DNA of 64,000 bases. It comes from an uncultured Pelagibacteraceae bacterium (GTDB lineage Bacteria > Pseudomonadota > Alphaproteobacteria > Pelagibacterales > Pelagibacteraceae). Position numbers and translations under genes: made by a program. The stretch is taken from the NCBI GenBank assembly GCA_902622245.1, contig CACNPC010000001.1, positions 186,001 to 250,000 on the forward strand, written 5' to 3'. Within the stretch, counting starts at the first letter, position 1; each line of letters begins with the position of its first letter. The notes beneath the pieces were generated by a model. That model had not been told where the DNA came from. It saw only the letters and a program-made list of their open reading frames with translations, and ran no database searches. This document shows, piece by piece, positions 7,702 to 16,498 of this stretch.

Positions 7702-9852
7702 TTATTTTCCAATCGAAATTAACGTTAAATCATCACTTAATTTATTTTCACCTGCAACTTTAACTACTTCTTTTGTGATTTCATTTAGTTGTTTTTTTAT
7801 GTCCATATTGAAGTTTTTCTCAATTATTTGAATTGATCCATCTATTCCTATTTCCTCACCTGAGCTATTTAAGCTTTCGGATAAACCATCAGTGAAAGCG
7901 CAAAACCTTTTATTTTCTAGCTTAACTTTGTGAGTTTTATAGACTGACTTATCCTTTTGAAGTATTACACCCATTGGTGGAGAATTACTTTCAAATTGCT
8001 CATAATTTCCAGATGATGATCTGATTAAAGCTGGCTGATGACCGCCATTTACCCATCTTAATTCATCTGTCCTCATATTATATTCTCCTAATATACTAGT
8101 AACAAACATGCCACCGGTTTTAGTTAAAAACAGATCATTATTCATATGAAACATCATTTCATCCGGATCTACTTGGTCTCTAGACATAATTTCAAAAAGA
8201 GTTGATGCTTTTGCCATTACCATTCCAGCATGAATTCCTTTACCTGCAACATCTGCAATAATAAAGTAAACGCTATCATTGTGAGGATAAAAACTAAAGA
8301 AGTCTCCTGAAACTTCTCTAGCAGCGATATTAATTCCATGCACAGGGTAATTTTCTAAATTCCTCTTTGGTAAAAAGTTTTCTTGAACTTTTACTGCAAG
8401 TTTTACTTCATTTGATATTCTATCTCTCCATACTTTCTTTTCAGCTTCACTAGTTTCTAGCTTACTCATCAATCTGTTGTAATAAAGCCCGATCACACCA
8501 CCAGCAGTAAATGGATCTTGTGGACCTCTAATAGTTAAGTCACCAGACTCAGACTGTTTTTCTAAAATTGTAATTAAATCGTGTTCTACAGAAGTTGCAT
8601 TATGCTCAGCAATATTCAAACCTAACTCTTCATGTAGCGGACTAACTCTTAATGGATAAAAATAATTTAAAATTTTTAATAAAATATATGAACCAAAAAA
8701 CGAGAATACACCGATCGAAACAATTCCAATAAACTGTGCTTTGATTTGTTCTAATCTTGTTAATCCTGTTCCAAGTATTTCAAGATCACTAAATAATCCT
8801 ACAGCAATAGTTCCCCAAACCCCTGCTGCTAAATGAACAGGTACAGCACCAACAACATCATCTATTTCAAATTTATTTAAAAATTCGTTTACAAAAATTG
8901 CAACTACCGCTCCTATAATTCCAACAAATATTGAAGTCACAGATGTCATCGAATTACATCCAGCCGTAATTGCAACTAACCCTGCGAGTGGTCCAAGTAT
9001 AACGTAATAAGGATCTGGTTTTTTAAATAATGCAAATGAAATTCCAAGGCCCGTTAATAATCCAAAAGAAGCTGCCAGAAATGTATTTATTAAAATAAGA
9101 GGAACTGCCTCATCCATAGCTCCATTACTTCCACCATTAAAACCAAACCATCCAAACCATAAAATTAGGGTTCCCAAAACTGCTAAAGGAAAACTTGATC
9201 CTGTGAACTTTCCTTTGTTTGCATCTGAATATTTTCCTATTCTTGGACCTAAAATTAAAACAGCAGAAAGCGCGATCCATCCACCAACAGAATGAACTAT
9301 TGTACTTCCAGCAAAGTCAACAAATCCAATATCTGTCAGCCATCCAGTAGTTTTAACTTGCCCAGTAACCGCAAGTAATTGTCTTGTAGCATCGATATTA
9401 TTTAAATAACTCGAAGACCAGGCCCAATGACCAACTATTGGATAAATAATACCTGTAGCTATAATAGTAATTATTAAATAACCGTTGAACTTCATTCTTT
9501 CAGCAACAGCTCCTGAAACAATTGTAGCTGCAGTTGCAACAAACATTGCTTGAAAGACAAAGTAAGTCATGTACTCAGCTTGATCAGTTTTAAAAAAGAA
9601 TAAATCAGTTCCAAAATAGCCATTAAAACTTTTTCCAAACATCAAACCAAAACCAAATAGCCAAAAAATTACAACCGCAAGACCAAAGTCAGCAGCATTT
9701 TTAAGAGCAACGTTAATGCTATTTTTATGTCTTGAAAGACCAGTTTCCATACACATAAAACCTGCTTGCATTATGAAAACTAAAATTGCGCAATCTATAA
9801 CCCAAAGGGTATCAACAAATGATTTTACTGATTCCAAATCTACATTCTCCAT
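7702..9852 (-). CDS. Ammonium transporter (Amt) fused to SpoIIE/PP2C phosphatase, copy 2
   Basis: A 716-aa fusion with the same plan as its downstream paralogue but lacking the long N-terminal extension. Amt domain about 10-425: DFAGSTIVHSVGGW near 186, GWFGFNGGSNGAMD, and PVHLAAGVWG near 337, so both pore histidines appear intact. The Amt tail ELGLNIAEHNA leads through a helical linker to the SpoIIE domain with SGDFFSF near 514, DVAGKG, FTDGLSE and SDDLT, all expected metal ligands. Intact pore residues suggest it may still conduct ammonium as well as sense it, as in described Amt fusions to histidine kinases. It is first in a likely operon (this gene, HMA protein, copy 1) with a strong promoter-like sequence upstream. 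Confidence 0.93.
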   Translation of the reverse strand: MENVDLESVKSFVDTLWVIDCAILVFIMQAGFMCMETGLSRHKNSINVALKNAADFGLAVVIFWLFGFGLMFGKSFNGYFGTDLFFFKTDQAEYMTYFVFQAMFVATAATIVSGAVAERMKFNGYLIITIIATGIIYPIVGHWAWSSSYLNNIDATRQLLAVTGQVKTTGWLTDIGFVDFAGSTIVHSVGGWIALSAVLILGPRIGKYSDANKGKFTGSSFPLAVLGTLILWFGWFGFNGGSNGAMDEAVPLILINTFLAASFGLLTGLGISFALFKKPDPYYVILGPLAGLVAITAGCNSMTSVTSIFVGIIGAVVAIFVNEFLNKFEIDDVVGAVPVHLAAGVWGTIAVGLFSDLEILGTGLTRLEQIKAQFIGIVSIGVFSFFGSYILLKILNYFYPLRVSPLHEELGLNIAEHNATSVEHDLITILEKQSESGDLTIRGPQDPFTAGGVIGLYYNRLMSKLETSEAEKKVWRDRISNEVKLAVKVQENFLPKRNLENYPVHGINIAAREVSGDFFSFYPHNDSVYFIIADVAGKGIHAGMVMAKASTLFEIMSRDQVDPDEMMFHMNNDLFLTKTGGMFVTSILGEYNMRTDELRWVNGGHQPALIRSSSGNYEQFESNSPPMGVILQKDKSVYKTHKVKLENKRFCAFTDGLSESLNSSGEEIGIDGSIQIIEKNFNMDIKKQLNEITKEVVKVAGENKLSDDLTLISIGK

Positions 9853-9879
9853 CTTTATCCCTTAGGTTAATATTAAAAG

Positions 9880-9908
9880 ATTATACATTAAATAATTCTG
9901 GTGCTCAA
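9880..9908 (-). promoter_or_regulatory. Sigma70-type promoter candidate for the Amt-SpoIIE operon
   Basis: On the minus strand TTGAGC (-35, 4 of 6 matches) is followed after 17 nt by a perfect TATAAT (-10). The start of transcription would fall about 20 nt before the ATG at 9852, and an AAGGG ribosome-binding site lies just ahead of that ATG. Spacing and position are right for the housekeeping sigma factor. I see no sigma54-type GG-N10-GC element here. Confidence 0.6.
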
Positions 9909-9916
9909 AATAGGTT

Positions 9917-10165
9917 TTAGTTGTCTTTTTTCTTCCAGATAAAATAGAATAAATAAGGTGATAAAGCAGGGACTAATCCAAACCAAATCCACTCATCCCA
10001 CCTAAAACTTTTATCTAAACTCGGATTCCTTAGTCCATTCCACCAGGTTAAATAACCGATAAATATTATCCAACCTAAACTGAGTGTGTAATAAATTTTT
10101 TGATTTTTTGTTGTTTCAGAATTTATGAAATTAGAAATTAGTTTTTTTACTGGCTCTAAATTCAT
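9917..10165 (-). CDS. Small two-helix membrane protein of unknown function
   Basis: An 82-aa protein with two hydrophobic segments (YYTLSLGWIIFIGYLTWW and WIWFGLVPALSPYLFYFIW) joined by a charged loop NGLRNPSLDKSFRWDEW, ending in a basic tail. I do not recognise a family. It begins 5 nt after the second pilin gene's stop and follows it on the same strand, so it is probably co-transcribed with the pilins. A role as a small pilus accessory protein is only a suggestion from position. Confidence 0.6.
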   Translation of the reverse strand: MNLEPVKKLISNFINSETTKNQKIYYTLSLGWIIFIGYLTWWNGLRNPSLDKSFRWDEWIWFGLVPALSPYLFYFIWKKKDN

Positions 10166-10170
10166 TTAAA

Positions 10171-10611
10171 CTAACACTTATTATTTCTTTCAACTCTAGT
10201 ATCAGCGAATAATTCTATTTTACACCCACTACGATTATTTTCTTCTATAGCTTTTGCTTTAAAACCTGAAGCATCATTAGAAATACAAATCCAATATCCG
10301 TTTAATGCTTTTTTACCTTTTGGATCTATTATTGTTTTCGAACCACCCAATAAATTAGTTTCTATTGATTGAGACGTAGTGACGGTAGCTGTGCAGTCAC
10401 CACTGGTCTTATCATAATAGTATATTTGATTGTCTGAATAATATTCGGTTTGAGCTAACGCTATTTGTCTTAGAACGTTTTCAGTTGATTTTTTCTTAGT
10501 TGATGAAACGTAGCCATTATAGCTTGTTATTCCAATGGCAGCTATAATTCCTAAGATTGCTACGACAACCAAAAGCTCAATGAGTGTAAAACCCCTGCTT
10601 TTGGCTGTCAT
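10171..10611 (-). CDS. Type IV pilin-like prepilin (second pilin)
   Basis: A 146-aa prepilin. The leader MTAKSRG ends at the G|FTLIELLVVVAILGIIAAIG cleavage/methylation site with Glu at mature position 5, as prepilin peptidase requires. The hydrophobic helix is followed by a soluble domain with KKKSTENVLRQIALAQTEYYSDNQIYY, a helix pattern seen in PilE-type pilins. Paired cysteines near the C-terminus (GCKIELFADTRVERNNKC) would form the usual D-region loop. It lies 13 nt after the other pilin on the same strand. Either a minor pilin or an alternative major subunit. Confidence 0.88.
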   Translation of the reverse strand: MTAKSRGFTLIELLVVVAILGIIAAIGITSYNGYVSSTKKKSTENVLRQIALAQTEYYSDNQIYYYDKTSGDCTATVTTSQSIETNLLGGSKTIIDPKGKKALNGYWICISNDASGFKAKAIEENNRSGCKIELFADTRVERNNKC

Positions 10612-10624
10612 AAGAAATTTCTTA

Positions 10625-11086
10625 TTATTCTATGGTAACGTTACCAGTTAAGATGTCTTCATCTTTTTTAGTGCACGATTTTACCTGAACTGTAGTTCCA
10701 TCATCCGTTACATAAGTTTCACCTTCATTTCCTGTTGCTTTGCAATCAGAAAAAGCTGTTAAAGTTATTGCAGACTTAGATGTTTTATATGGATTTTTAA
10801 ATTCAGTGCCTAATGCGTTTGAAACTCCTGTGGCAACTACTCCGCCATTTTTTCTGTCATCACATTTTAAGTTGTTTGACATTACATTTGTCTCACCAAG
10901 CTCACATTTTTTTAACTCAGCTGCAACGTATTTAACTATAGCTGCTTGATTAGATTTAACTGCTGATTTTTTTGCTCCTGATGTGTAACCAGAATAAGCA
11001 ACAACTCCAACTGCTGCTAAAATACCAATAATTGCTACAACGACCAATAATTCTATAAGTGTAAAACCTTTATTATTTTTTTTCAT
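10625..11086 (-). CDS. pilA: Type IV pilin, likely major subunit
   Basis: A 153-aa prepilin with a short basic leader MKKNNKG and the classic G|FTLIELLVVVAIIGILAAVG cleavage site and transmembrane alpha helix. The short leader, small globular domain and position as first gene after the regulatory region suggest the main pilus subunit. Cysteines at KKCELGE, LKCDDR, DCKATG and SCTKKD could make disulfides. A perfect 16-bp palindrome lies 27 bp upstream of the ATG, and a divergent STAS/RsbW regulator pair starts 141 bp away. Assignment as major rather than minor pilin is inference. Confidence 0.85.
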   Translation of the reverse strand: MKKNNKGFTLIELLVVVAIIGILAAVGVVAYSGYTSGAKKSAVKSNQAAIVKYVAAELKKCELGETNVMSNNLKCDDRKNGGVVATGVSNALGTEFKNPYKTSKSAITLTAFSDCKATGNEGETYVTDDGTTVQVKSCTKKDEDILTGNVTIE

Positions 11087-11112
11087 AAATGTTTATCCTA
11101 TCGTAAATAAAA

Positions 11113-11128
11113 ATATGTATATACATAT
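11113..11128. promoter_or_regulatory. Perfect 16-bp palindrome between the pilin and STAS genes
   Basis: ATATGTATATACATAT is fully self-complementary and lies in the only real intergenic gap (141 bp) between the divergent pilin operon and the STAS-RsbW pair, 27 bp from the pilin start. It could be an operator for a dimeric regulator. In a genome of this base composition AT-only palindromes arise by chance, but the two internal G-C pairs make it slightly less trivial. Confidence 0.3.
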
Positions 11129-11227
11129 AATTTATATATTTTAAAAGACAATATCTACACTCTAAAAGTAATCAAATTGGGTCATTTTTGTTGATTTAGC
11201 TATGAAATTTAATAAATATTAATATTT

Positions 11228-11527
11228 ATGTCATATAAAGTTACAGAAGAAGGAGATGTATCCATTGTTCACCTTGATGGTGAAATTGACATGGATGTAA
11301 CTGAAAAAGCAAAAGAAATTATAATGCCTTTAATTGAGGCAAAGAAAGAAGTTCATCTTAATTTAAAAGAAGTTCAATATATGGACTCATCCGGCATCTC
11401 TGTTCTTATTGAGAGTCATCAAAAAGCGAATGAGTTGGGAAAAAAAGTAATTTTAAAAGATATTAGTAAATCAGTTTTAAAAGTAATTATGATGGCAAAA
11501 CTCGAGCAAATATTAAATTTAGGATAA
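11228..11527 (+). CDS. STAS-domain anti-sigma-factor antagonist (SpoIIAA/RsbV type)
   Basis: A 99-aa single STAS domain. VSIVHLDGEIDMDVTEKAKE is the first strand-helix unit, and YMDSSGISVLIESHQKA holds the conserved DSSG loop in which the Ser is phosphorylated by an RsbW-type kinase. KVILKDISKSVLKVI closes the fold. In partner-switching systems the unphosphorylated STAS protein binds the kinase and releases its client; SpoIIE-type phosphatases reset it. The kinase gene follows after 3 nt. Two Amt-SpoIIE genes lie within 1.5-6 kb and a GAF-SpoIIE gene at 35.4 kb, which together supply a full switch. Confidence 0.93.
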   Translation: MSYKVTEEGDVSIVHLDGEIDMDVTEKAKEIIMPLIEAKKEVHLNLKEVQYMDSSGISVLIESHQKANELGKKVILKDISKSVLKVIMMAKLEQILNLG

Positions 11528-11530
11528 ATA

Positions 11531-11959
11531 ATGGTTGCACTAAGACAAATTTCAGAACAACGAGACTTTGTTGTTAGTTCTGCAAGTTTGAAGGACGTAA
11601 GATCATTTTCTAGAGAAGTATTTGAAAAAGTAAATATCGAACAAGATTTAAAAGATGAATTAGTCCTAGCGATTGCTGAGGCTGCACAAAATATTGTCAA
11701 GCATGCTTATCAAGGTGAAGACACTGAAGATAAAATGGAGATAAAAATTTCTTTAAAGAACGGTGAATTAGAGATAGGTTTTTTTGATAAGGGAAGACCT
11801 GTTGATAAAGAAAATGTTCGGCACAGAAAAATTGATGATGTTAAACCAGGTGGTTTAGGAACTTTTTTTATACAACAAATTATGGACGCAGTAGTATTTA
11901 AAGAAGGTGAAAAGCCTTGGATAAATCATTTAATTTTAACAAAGAAAATAAATTATTAA
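11531..11959 (+). CDS. RsbW-type serine kinase / anti-sigma regulatory factor
   Basis: A 142-aa GHKL-fold protein (HATPase_c_2). The N box is ELVLAIAEAAQNIVKHAYQG, with the conserved Glu and Asn that coordinate Mg-ATP. The G1 box is FFDKGRPVD and the G2 box KPGGLGTFFIQQIMD. The length fits RsbW/SpoIIAB. Expected to phosphorylate the STAS partner encoded 3 nt upstream and to sequester an unknown client when the STAS protein is phosphorylated. Its stop overlaps the convergent pilC stop by 4 nt, leaving no room for a terminator. No alternative sigma factor is encoded nearby, so the client may not be a sigma factor. Confidence 0.92.
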   Translation: MVALRQISEQRDFVVSSASLKDVRSFSREVFEKVNIEQDLKDELVLAIAEAAQNIVKHAYQGEDTEDKMEIKISLKNGELEIGFFDKGRPVDKENVRHRKIDDVKPGGLGTFFIQQIMDAVVFKEGEKPWINHLILTKKINY

Positions 11960-13197
11960 CTTCCAATAATCGCACCAACGTTGAATATTGGTGAGTACAT
12001 CGCAATCATTAATCCACCAATCATTGTTCCCATGAATACAATCATTATAGGTTCAATTAAACTAGACATGTTATCAACTGCGGTATCAAATTCTTCCTCA
12101 TAATAAGCAGAGACAGAACTAAACATCTCATCTAAATTTCCTGTTTGCTCTCCAACAGAAATTAATTGGCTAAACGTTGGTGGAAATACAGGTTCTTTTA
12201 AAAAAAGTTTAGTTAATGTATCTCCTGAAAATACTCCTTTTTTAACATTTTCTAATGCTTGTGTTACTACATCATTGTTGCTGACTGATTTAGCAATCTC
12301 AATACTTTCAAGTAAATTAACACCTGCAGCACTTAAGTTTCCCATGATCAATGAAATTCTTGCTATTAAAGACTTTAAAATCATATCACCAAATACTGGC
12401 ATTCTAAGAACTTGTTGATGCCATTTATATCTTACTGCTGGCATCTTAGTGGTTGTGTATTTAAAAATAATAAATATTGTAAGTAGAACTAAACCTAAAG
12501 TTAAACCACCAGCACCTCTCATAAAGTTACTTGCAGTCATAATTACGGCAGTTGGTGTTGGTAATGCAACACCCATTCCATCGTACATTTTAGCAAATAC
12601 TGGAACAACTTTAATTAACATGAAAACCATAACTATTATGGCGACTGAAAACATAACCACTGGATAGGTTAATGCACTTTTAATTTTCTTTTTTACTTTT
12701 TCTCTTTTTTCAAGAGAATCGACTAATTTAAGCAAGAAAACATCTAATTTACCACTGGCTTCGCCCGCTTTGATAAGATTTATGTAAACATTATCAAATA
12801 TTTTTGGGTATTTTTCAAAACACTTTGATAAAGTAATACCACCCTCAAGATTTTTTCTAACATCTTCAATAATTTCTTTCATTGTGGGATGCTCAATTTG
12901 ATCTCTTAACATTCCCAACACATTTAATATTGGCAATCCAGCTTTTACCATTGTTGCAAATTGTTTGGAGAAAATCATTACATCTTCTGGCTTTACTTTC
13001 TTTTTTCCAAATGAAAATCCACCACCCTTTTTTTTATCTTTTTCTGCTTTTTTCTTTTTAACTTTTGTTAAATTTGTGATTATTACTTTTTGTTCTTTAA
13101 GTTTAAACGAGGCTTCCTCTTGATTAATTGCCTCAATCTCACCCTCTATATATTTACCTGCAGATATACCTTTATATGAAAATGTTTCGGATGACAT
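11956..13197 (-). CDS. pilC: Type IV pilus inner-membrane platform protein PilC (GspF family)
   Basis: A 413-aa GspF-family protein. The N-terminal part (FSYKGISAGKYIEGEIEA) and the repeat modules with MVKAGLPILNVLGMLRDQ and LISVGEQTGNLDEMFSSVSAYYEEEFD are diagnostic, with three hydrophobic segments including MFSVAIIVMVFMLIKVVPVFA and the C-terminal IEPIMIVFMGTMIGGLMIAMYSPIF. It anchors the motor ATPases and transmits rotation/extraction to pilins. It follows pilB after a 2-nt gap. A lysine-rich insert (KKKKAEKDKKKGGGFSFGKKK) after the N-terminal segment is longer than usual. Confidence 0.93.
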   Translation of the reverse strand: MSSETFSYKGISAGKYIEGEIEAINQEEASFKLKEQKVIITNLTKVKKKKAEKDKKKGGGFSFGKKKVKPEDVMIFSKQFATMVKAGLPILNVLGMLRDQIEHPTMKEIIEDVRKNLEGGITLSKCFEKYPKIFDNVYINLIKAGEASGKLDVFLLKLVDSLEKREKVKKKIKSALTYPVVMFSVAIIVMVFMLIKVVPVFAKMYDGMGVALPTPTAVIMTASNFMRGAGGLTLGLVLLTIFIIFKYTTTKMPAVRYKWHQQVLRMPVFGDMILKSLIARISLIMGNLSAAGVNLLESIEIAKSVSNNDVVTQALENVKKGVFSGDTLTKLFLKEPVFPPTFSQLISVGEQTGNLDEMFSSVSAYYEEEFDTAVDNMSSLIEPIMIVFMGTMIGGLMIAMYSPIFNVGAIIGS

Positions 13198-13199
13198 TT

Positions 13200-14948
13200 T
13201 TAATCCATCGATAGAACTCTATCGTATTCTCTAAAATTCAAGTCTCCTGTTAAAATAAGCTCTCTTCCCATATCTTGCATTGTTCTAAAACCTTCATTGG
13301 CAGCAATTTCTTTTAACTCAGGAGTGGTTGCTTTTCTTAAAATTGCTTCTTTAATTGGTTTTGTAACATTTAAAATTTCATAAATTCCCATTCGTCCTTT
13401 ATATCCACTATCTTTGCATTTAGCACATCCTTTACCCTTTTGAACTTTTGCTCTTGATGCTTGTTCTACAGTAAATCCTAAGTCAGCAAGTGCTTTTGGT
13501 GTAATATCTTCATCTGGCTCTCTACATTCAGTGCAAGTTTTTCTTGCAAGCCTTTGTGCTAGCACAAGTGAAACAGCTGCACTTATTAAATAATCTGGGG
13601 TTCCCATGTTTTGTAATCTAGTAATTGTGCTTGGTGCATCATTTGTGTGTAAAGTACTAAATACTAAGTGTCCTGTTAGTGCTGCCTTTAATCCAATATC
13701 TACAGTTTCTTTATCCCGCATCTCACCAACAAGAATAATTTCTGGGTCTTGTCTTAAAAAAGATCGAAGTGCTGCAGCAAAATTTAAACCAATATCATCT
13801 TTTATTTGAACTTGTCCAACACCATCCAATTCATATTCAACTGGGTCTTCAGCAGTTAAAATATTTAAATGTGGTTTAGAAACTTCTTTAAGAATACTAT
13901 AAAGTGTTGTTGTTTTTCCTGAACCCGTTGGTCCTGTTACAAGTACTAATCCCTGCGTTCCATGAATTGCTTTTCGTAAATTAGATAAATCTGTTTCTTC
14001 AAAATTTAATTGTTCTAAACTTATGTCTCCCGCATCTTTGTTAAGTACCCGCATTACAATTCTCTCATTGTTTGCAGTTGGTAAAATAGATAATCGAAGA
14101 TCAACTACTTTTCCGTCTATTTTAAATGGTATAGCTCCATCTTGTGGTAACCTTCTTTCAGCAATATCAAGTTTACCCATAATTTTAAAACGTGTAACCA
14201 CTGCCCCATAATTTGAATGTAGAAATTTTGCAAAATGCTCTTGTTCAGTTAAGATACCGTCCAATCTATATCTAACTCTTGATGAAAATCTGTACGGTTC
14301 AATGTGAATATCTGATACACCCGATTTAATTGCTTCTGCAACTACAGCAGTACTAAATTTGATAACATCAGACTCATTTTCTATAGCCTCAATGTCTTCC
14401 TCTGGTTTCTCCTCTAGTACTTCAGCGTTTTCATCAACGTCATAATCAAAAGTTTTAGTTTTTTCGCTATTAGCCTTTTGAATAGACTCCATTGTAGTTT
14501 CACCATCAGCTAATAATCTGTCTATATAGGATGAAATATCTGAAATTTTAGCAGCGTGTAACTCAATATCTTTTTTTGTGATAGTTTTTAAATTTCTCAT
14601 CAAACTTAATTTTGAACTGTCTGGAATTGCTATATGTAAAATATTTCCCTCAATTTTGAATGGGGCTATAAAATTCATATTTATATAATTTGAAGGAAGA
14701 ATAGATTTTATTTCATCAGTGATTTCAACAGTCGATAAATCGATTATATCTAGAGATTGTTCATTTACTAAAAGATCTAAAATTTTTTGTTCGTCAGTTA
14801 ACTTTAATTCAAATACTGCTTCTATTTGAGATTTTTCCCCCTCTGAAGAGGCTTTCTTGATATCAACTAAATCCTTTCCAGAAATAATATCCTGATCAAT
14901 GAGAATATTAATTAAATTTATTTCAGACTCTCTACTAATTTTTAGCAT
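13200..14948 (-). CDS. pilB: Type IV pilus extension ATPase PilB (GspE/MshE family)
   Basis: A 582-aa hexameric motor ATPase. An N-terminal MshEN-like region (about 1-150) precedes the catalytic core: Walker A GPTGSGKTTTLYS, Asp box TAEDPVEYELDGVGQ, Walker B ILVGEMRDKETVDIGLKAAL, His box TGHLVFSTLHTNDAPST. Two CxxC pairs (CTECRE, CAKCKD) make the Zn site of PilB/GspE. MshEN domains of some homologues bind c-di-GMP; whether this one does is not readable. Its ATG overlaps the secretin stop as TAATG, implying translational coupling. Only one extension ATPase is present in the window. Confidence 0.94.
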   Translation of the reverse strand: MLKISRESEINLINILIDQDIISGKDLVDIKKASSEGEKSQIEAVFELKLTDEQKILDLLVNEQSLDIIDLSTVEITDEIKSILPSNYINMNFIAPFKIEGNILHIAIPDSSKLSLMRNLKTITKKDIELHAAKISDISSYIDRLLADGETTMESIQKANSEKTKTFDYDVDENAEVLEEKPEEDIEAIENESDVIKFSTAVVAEAIKSGVSDIHIEPYRFSSRVRYRLDGILTEQEHFAKFLHSNYGAVVTRFKIMGKLDIAERRLPQDGAIPFKIDGKVVDLRLSILPTANNERIVMRVLNKDAGDISLEQLNFEETDLSNLRKAIHGTQGLVLVTGPTGSGKTTTLYSILKEVSKPHLNILTAEDPVEYELDGVGQVQIKDDIGLNFAAALRSFLRQDPEIILVGEMRDKETVDIGLKAALTGHLVFSTLHTNDAPSTITRLQNMGTPDYLISAAVSLVLAQRLARKTCTECREPDEDITPKALADLGFTVEQASRAKVQKGKGCAKCKDSGYKGRMGIYEILNVTKPIKEAILRKATTPELKEIAANEGFRTMQDMGRELILTGDLNFREYDRVLSMD

Positions 14949-16498
14949 TATAAAATTCTTGGTGCTATAAATATAAGCAATTCCTCCAAATTGTCTTCAT
15001 TCTTTTTATATTTTAATAGATTACCAATTACAGGGACATTTCCAAGACCTGGAACCTGTTCATTTGCTTTTGTCACATTATTTGATTTTATTCCACCAAT
15101 TACAACAATATCTCCATCAGCAACCAATAATTTCGTGGTAATTTCCATCTTAGTTATAGGAGGTTCTGACTGAGAAGTATCAGCATCATCATTATTTACC
15201 TGAATATCTAACAACACATTACCATCTCCAATTATGCTAGGTGTAACTTGAAGTTTTAATGCTGCCTCTTTAAATGATGTTGATGTTGTACCTTCAGATG
15301 TTGTTTCGTAAGGAATTTCTTTACCTTGCGTAACCGATGCTGGTTGATTGTTGATTGTAAATACTTTTGGATTTGAAATTGTCTCTACTATGCCTGTTTT
15401 TTCTAAAGCTGTAATTTCAGCTTTTAATACAGCCGATCCTGTTCTTTTTAATACTCCAATACCACTTGTCGCTCCAATTGCAGGTAAATTTGTTAAACTA
15501 TCTTTAGCTGTTTGAACAAGTGCAGCAGATGTATCATCTAAAGTTCCTGATGAGCTTGTTGTACCAACAACTCCACCGATTTGTTCTTGTTGTCTTTGGT
15601 AATATCCACCTAGTCTTGTTCCAAGTTGTCTCTCAAATTCAGAAGTGGCTTTTACTACAAATGCTTCGATAAGAACTTGCTCAGTTTTAATATCTATTTC
15701 TGTTAGTACTTTATCTACAGTATCTAAATCTCTTTCCTTACCTCTAACTATAATTGATCTAGTGGCTGTCTCTTCTGTAATTTTTATAGGAGATGTTGAT
15801 GCTTCTCCTGAACCAGTCTGAAATAGTTCTTCAATTGTAGCTTTTGCTAACTCGGGAGATATATAATATAGTCTAAAAATTTCAGATATAATTGGTTCAA
15901 CACTATCCTCTAATTCTACTTTATTTTTAACTGCCTGTGCTCTTTCAGATTTGTAATTTTCTTGTGCAGTTAATGTTTCAGGAGAGTGAATTCTAATTAA
16001 ATTGCTATTAACATCTATGTCAGAAGCATAATTTTTCATGTCTAAAAGAGCTTGGAATGCTTTATCCCATGGCACATCAACTAACTCAGCTGATATTGCA
16101 CCAGCAACCTCATCTCCTACTAAAACATTAATTTCGCCAATTTTACCCATCATTTTCATTGTTTCTTTAAAATCTAAATTTTTAAATTTCAAAGTTACTC
16201 TTTGTTTAAGTAATGGGTAGCTTTCAGGAATTAAAAGATAATTTCTCTGTGTTTCAGATGTTATTTTTCTTCTTTTCTTTAATTTGACCGCATCACCATC
16301 AACTGGCTTAGGTCCCATTTCTAAGGTTTTAGCAATTTCTGCTTGACCTGTTTGTCTTATATCATTTTTAATTAAAGGTGTGTTGTGTTTAAAAGGTTTA
16401 TTATATTTTTGATTAAATTTAGAGTTTGGACCACAACTATTTAAAATTATTGCTAATATTATTAAGTATGCAGATGTAATTATTTTCTTAGTATTCAT
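14948..16498 (-). CDS. pilQ: Outer-membrane secretin PilQ/MshL-type
   Basis: A 516-aa lipoprotein-type secretin. The signal peptide ends in the lipobox-like LNSCGPNSK. An N-terminal STN/secretin-N region (LKFKNLDFKETMKMMGKI, ISAELVDVPWDKAFQALLDMK) is followed by an N1-type domain (ATRSIIVRGKERDLDTVDKVLTEID). The C-terminal secretin barrel carries VETISNPKVFTINNQPASV and VPGLGNVPVIGNLLKYKK. It lacks the AMIN domains of classical PilQ and is closer in size to MshL/PilN-type secretins. It forms the outer-membrane pore for the pilus. It overlaps pilP by 11 nt and pilB by 1 nt. Confidence 0.9.
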   Translation of the reverse strand: MNTKKIITSAYLIILAIILNSCGPNSKFNQKYNKPFKHNTPLIKNDIRQTGQAEIAKTLEMGPKPVDGDAVKLKKRRKITSETQRNYLLIPESYPLLKQRVTLKFKNLDFKETMKMMGKIGEINVLVGDEVAGAISAELVDVPWDKAFQALLDMKNYASDIDVNSNLIRIHSPETLTAQENYKSERAQAVKNKVELEDSVEPIISEIFRLYYISPELAKATIEELFQTGSGEASTSPIKITEETATRSIIVRGKERDLDTVDKVLTEIDIKTEQVLIEAFVVKATSEFERQLGTRLGGYYQRQQEQIGGVVGTTSSSGTLDDTSAALVQTAKDSLTNLPAIGATSGIGVLKRTGSAVLKAEITALEKTGIVETISNPKVFTINNQPASVTQGKEIPYETTSEGTTSTSFKEAALKLQVTPSIIGDGNVLLDIQVNNDDADTSQSEPPITKMEITTKLLVADGDIVVIGGIKSNNVTKANEQVPGLGNVPVIGNLLKYKKNEDNLEELLIFIAPRIL

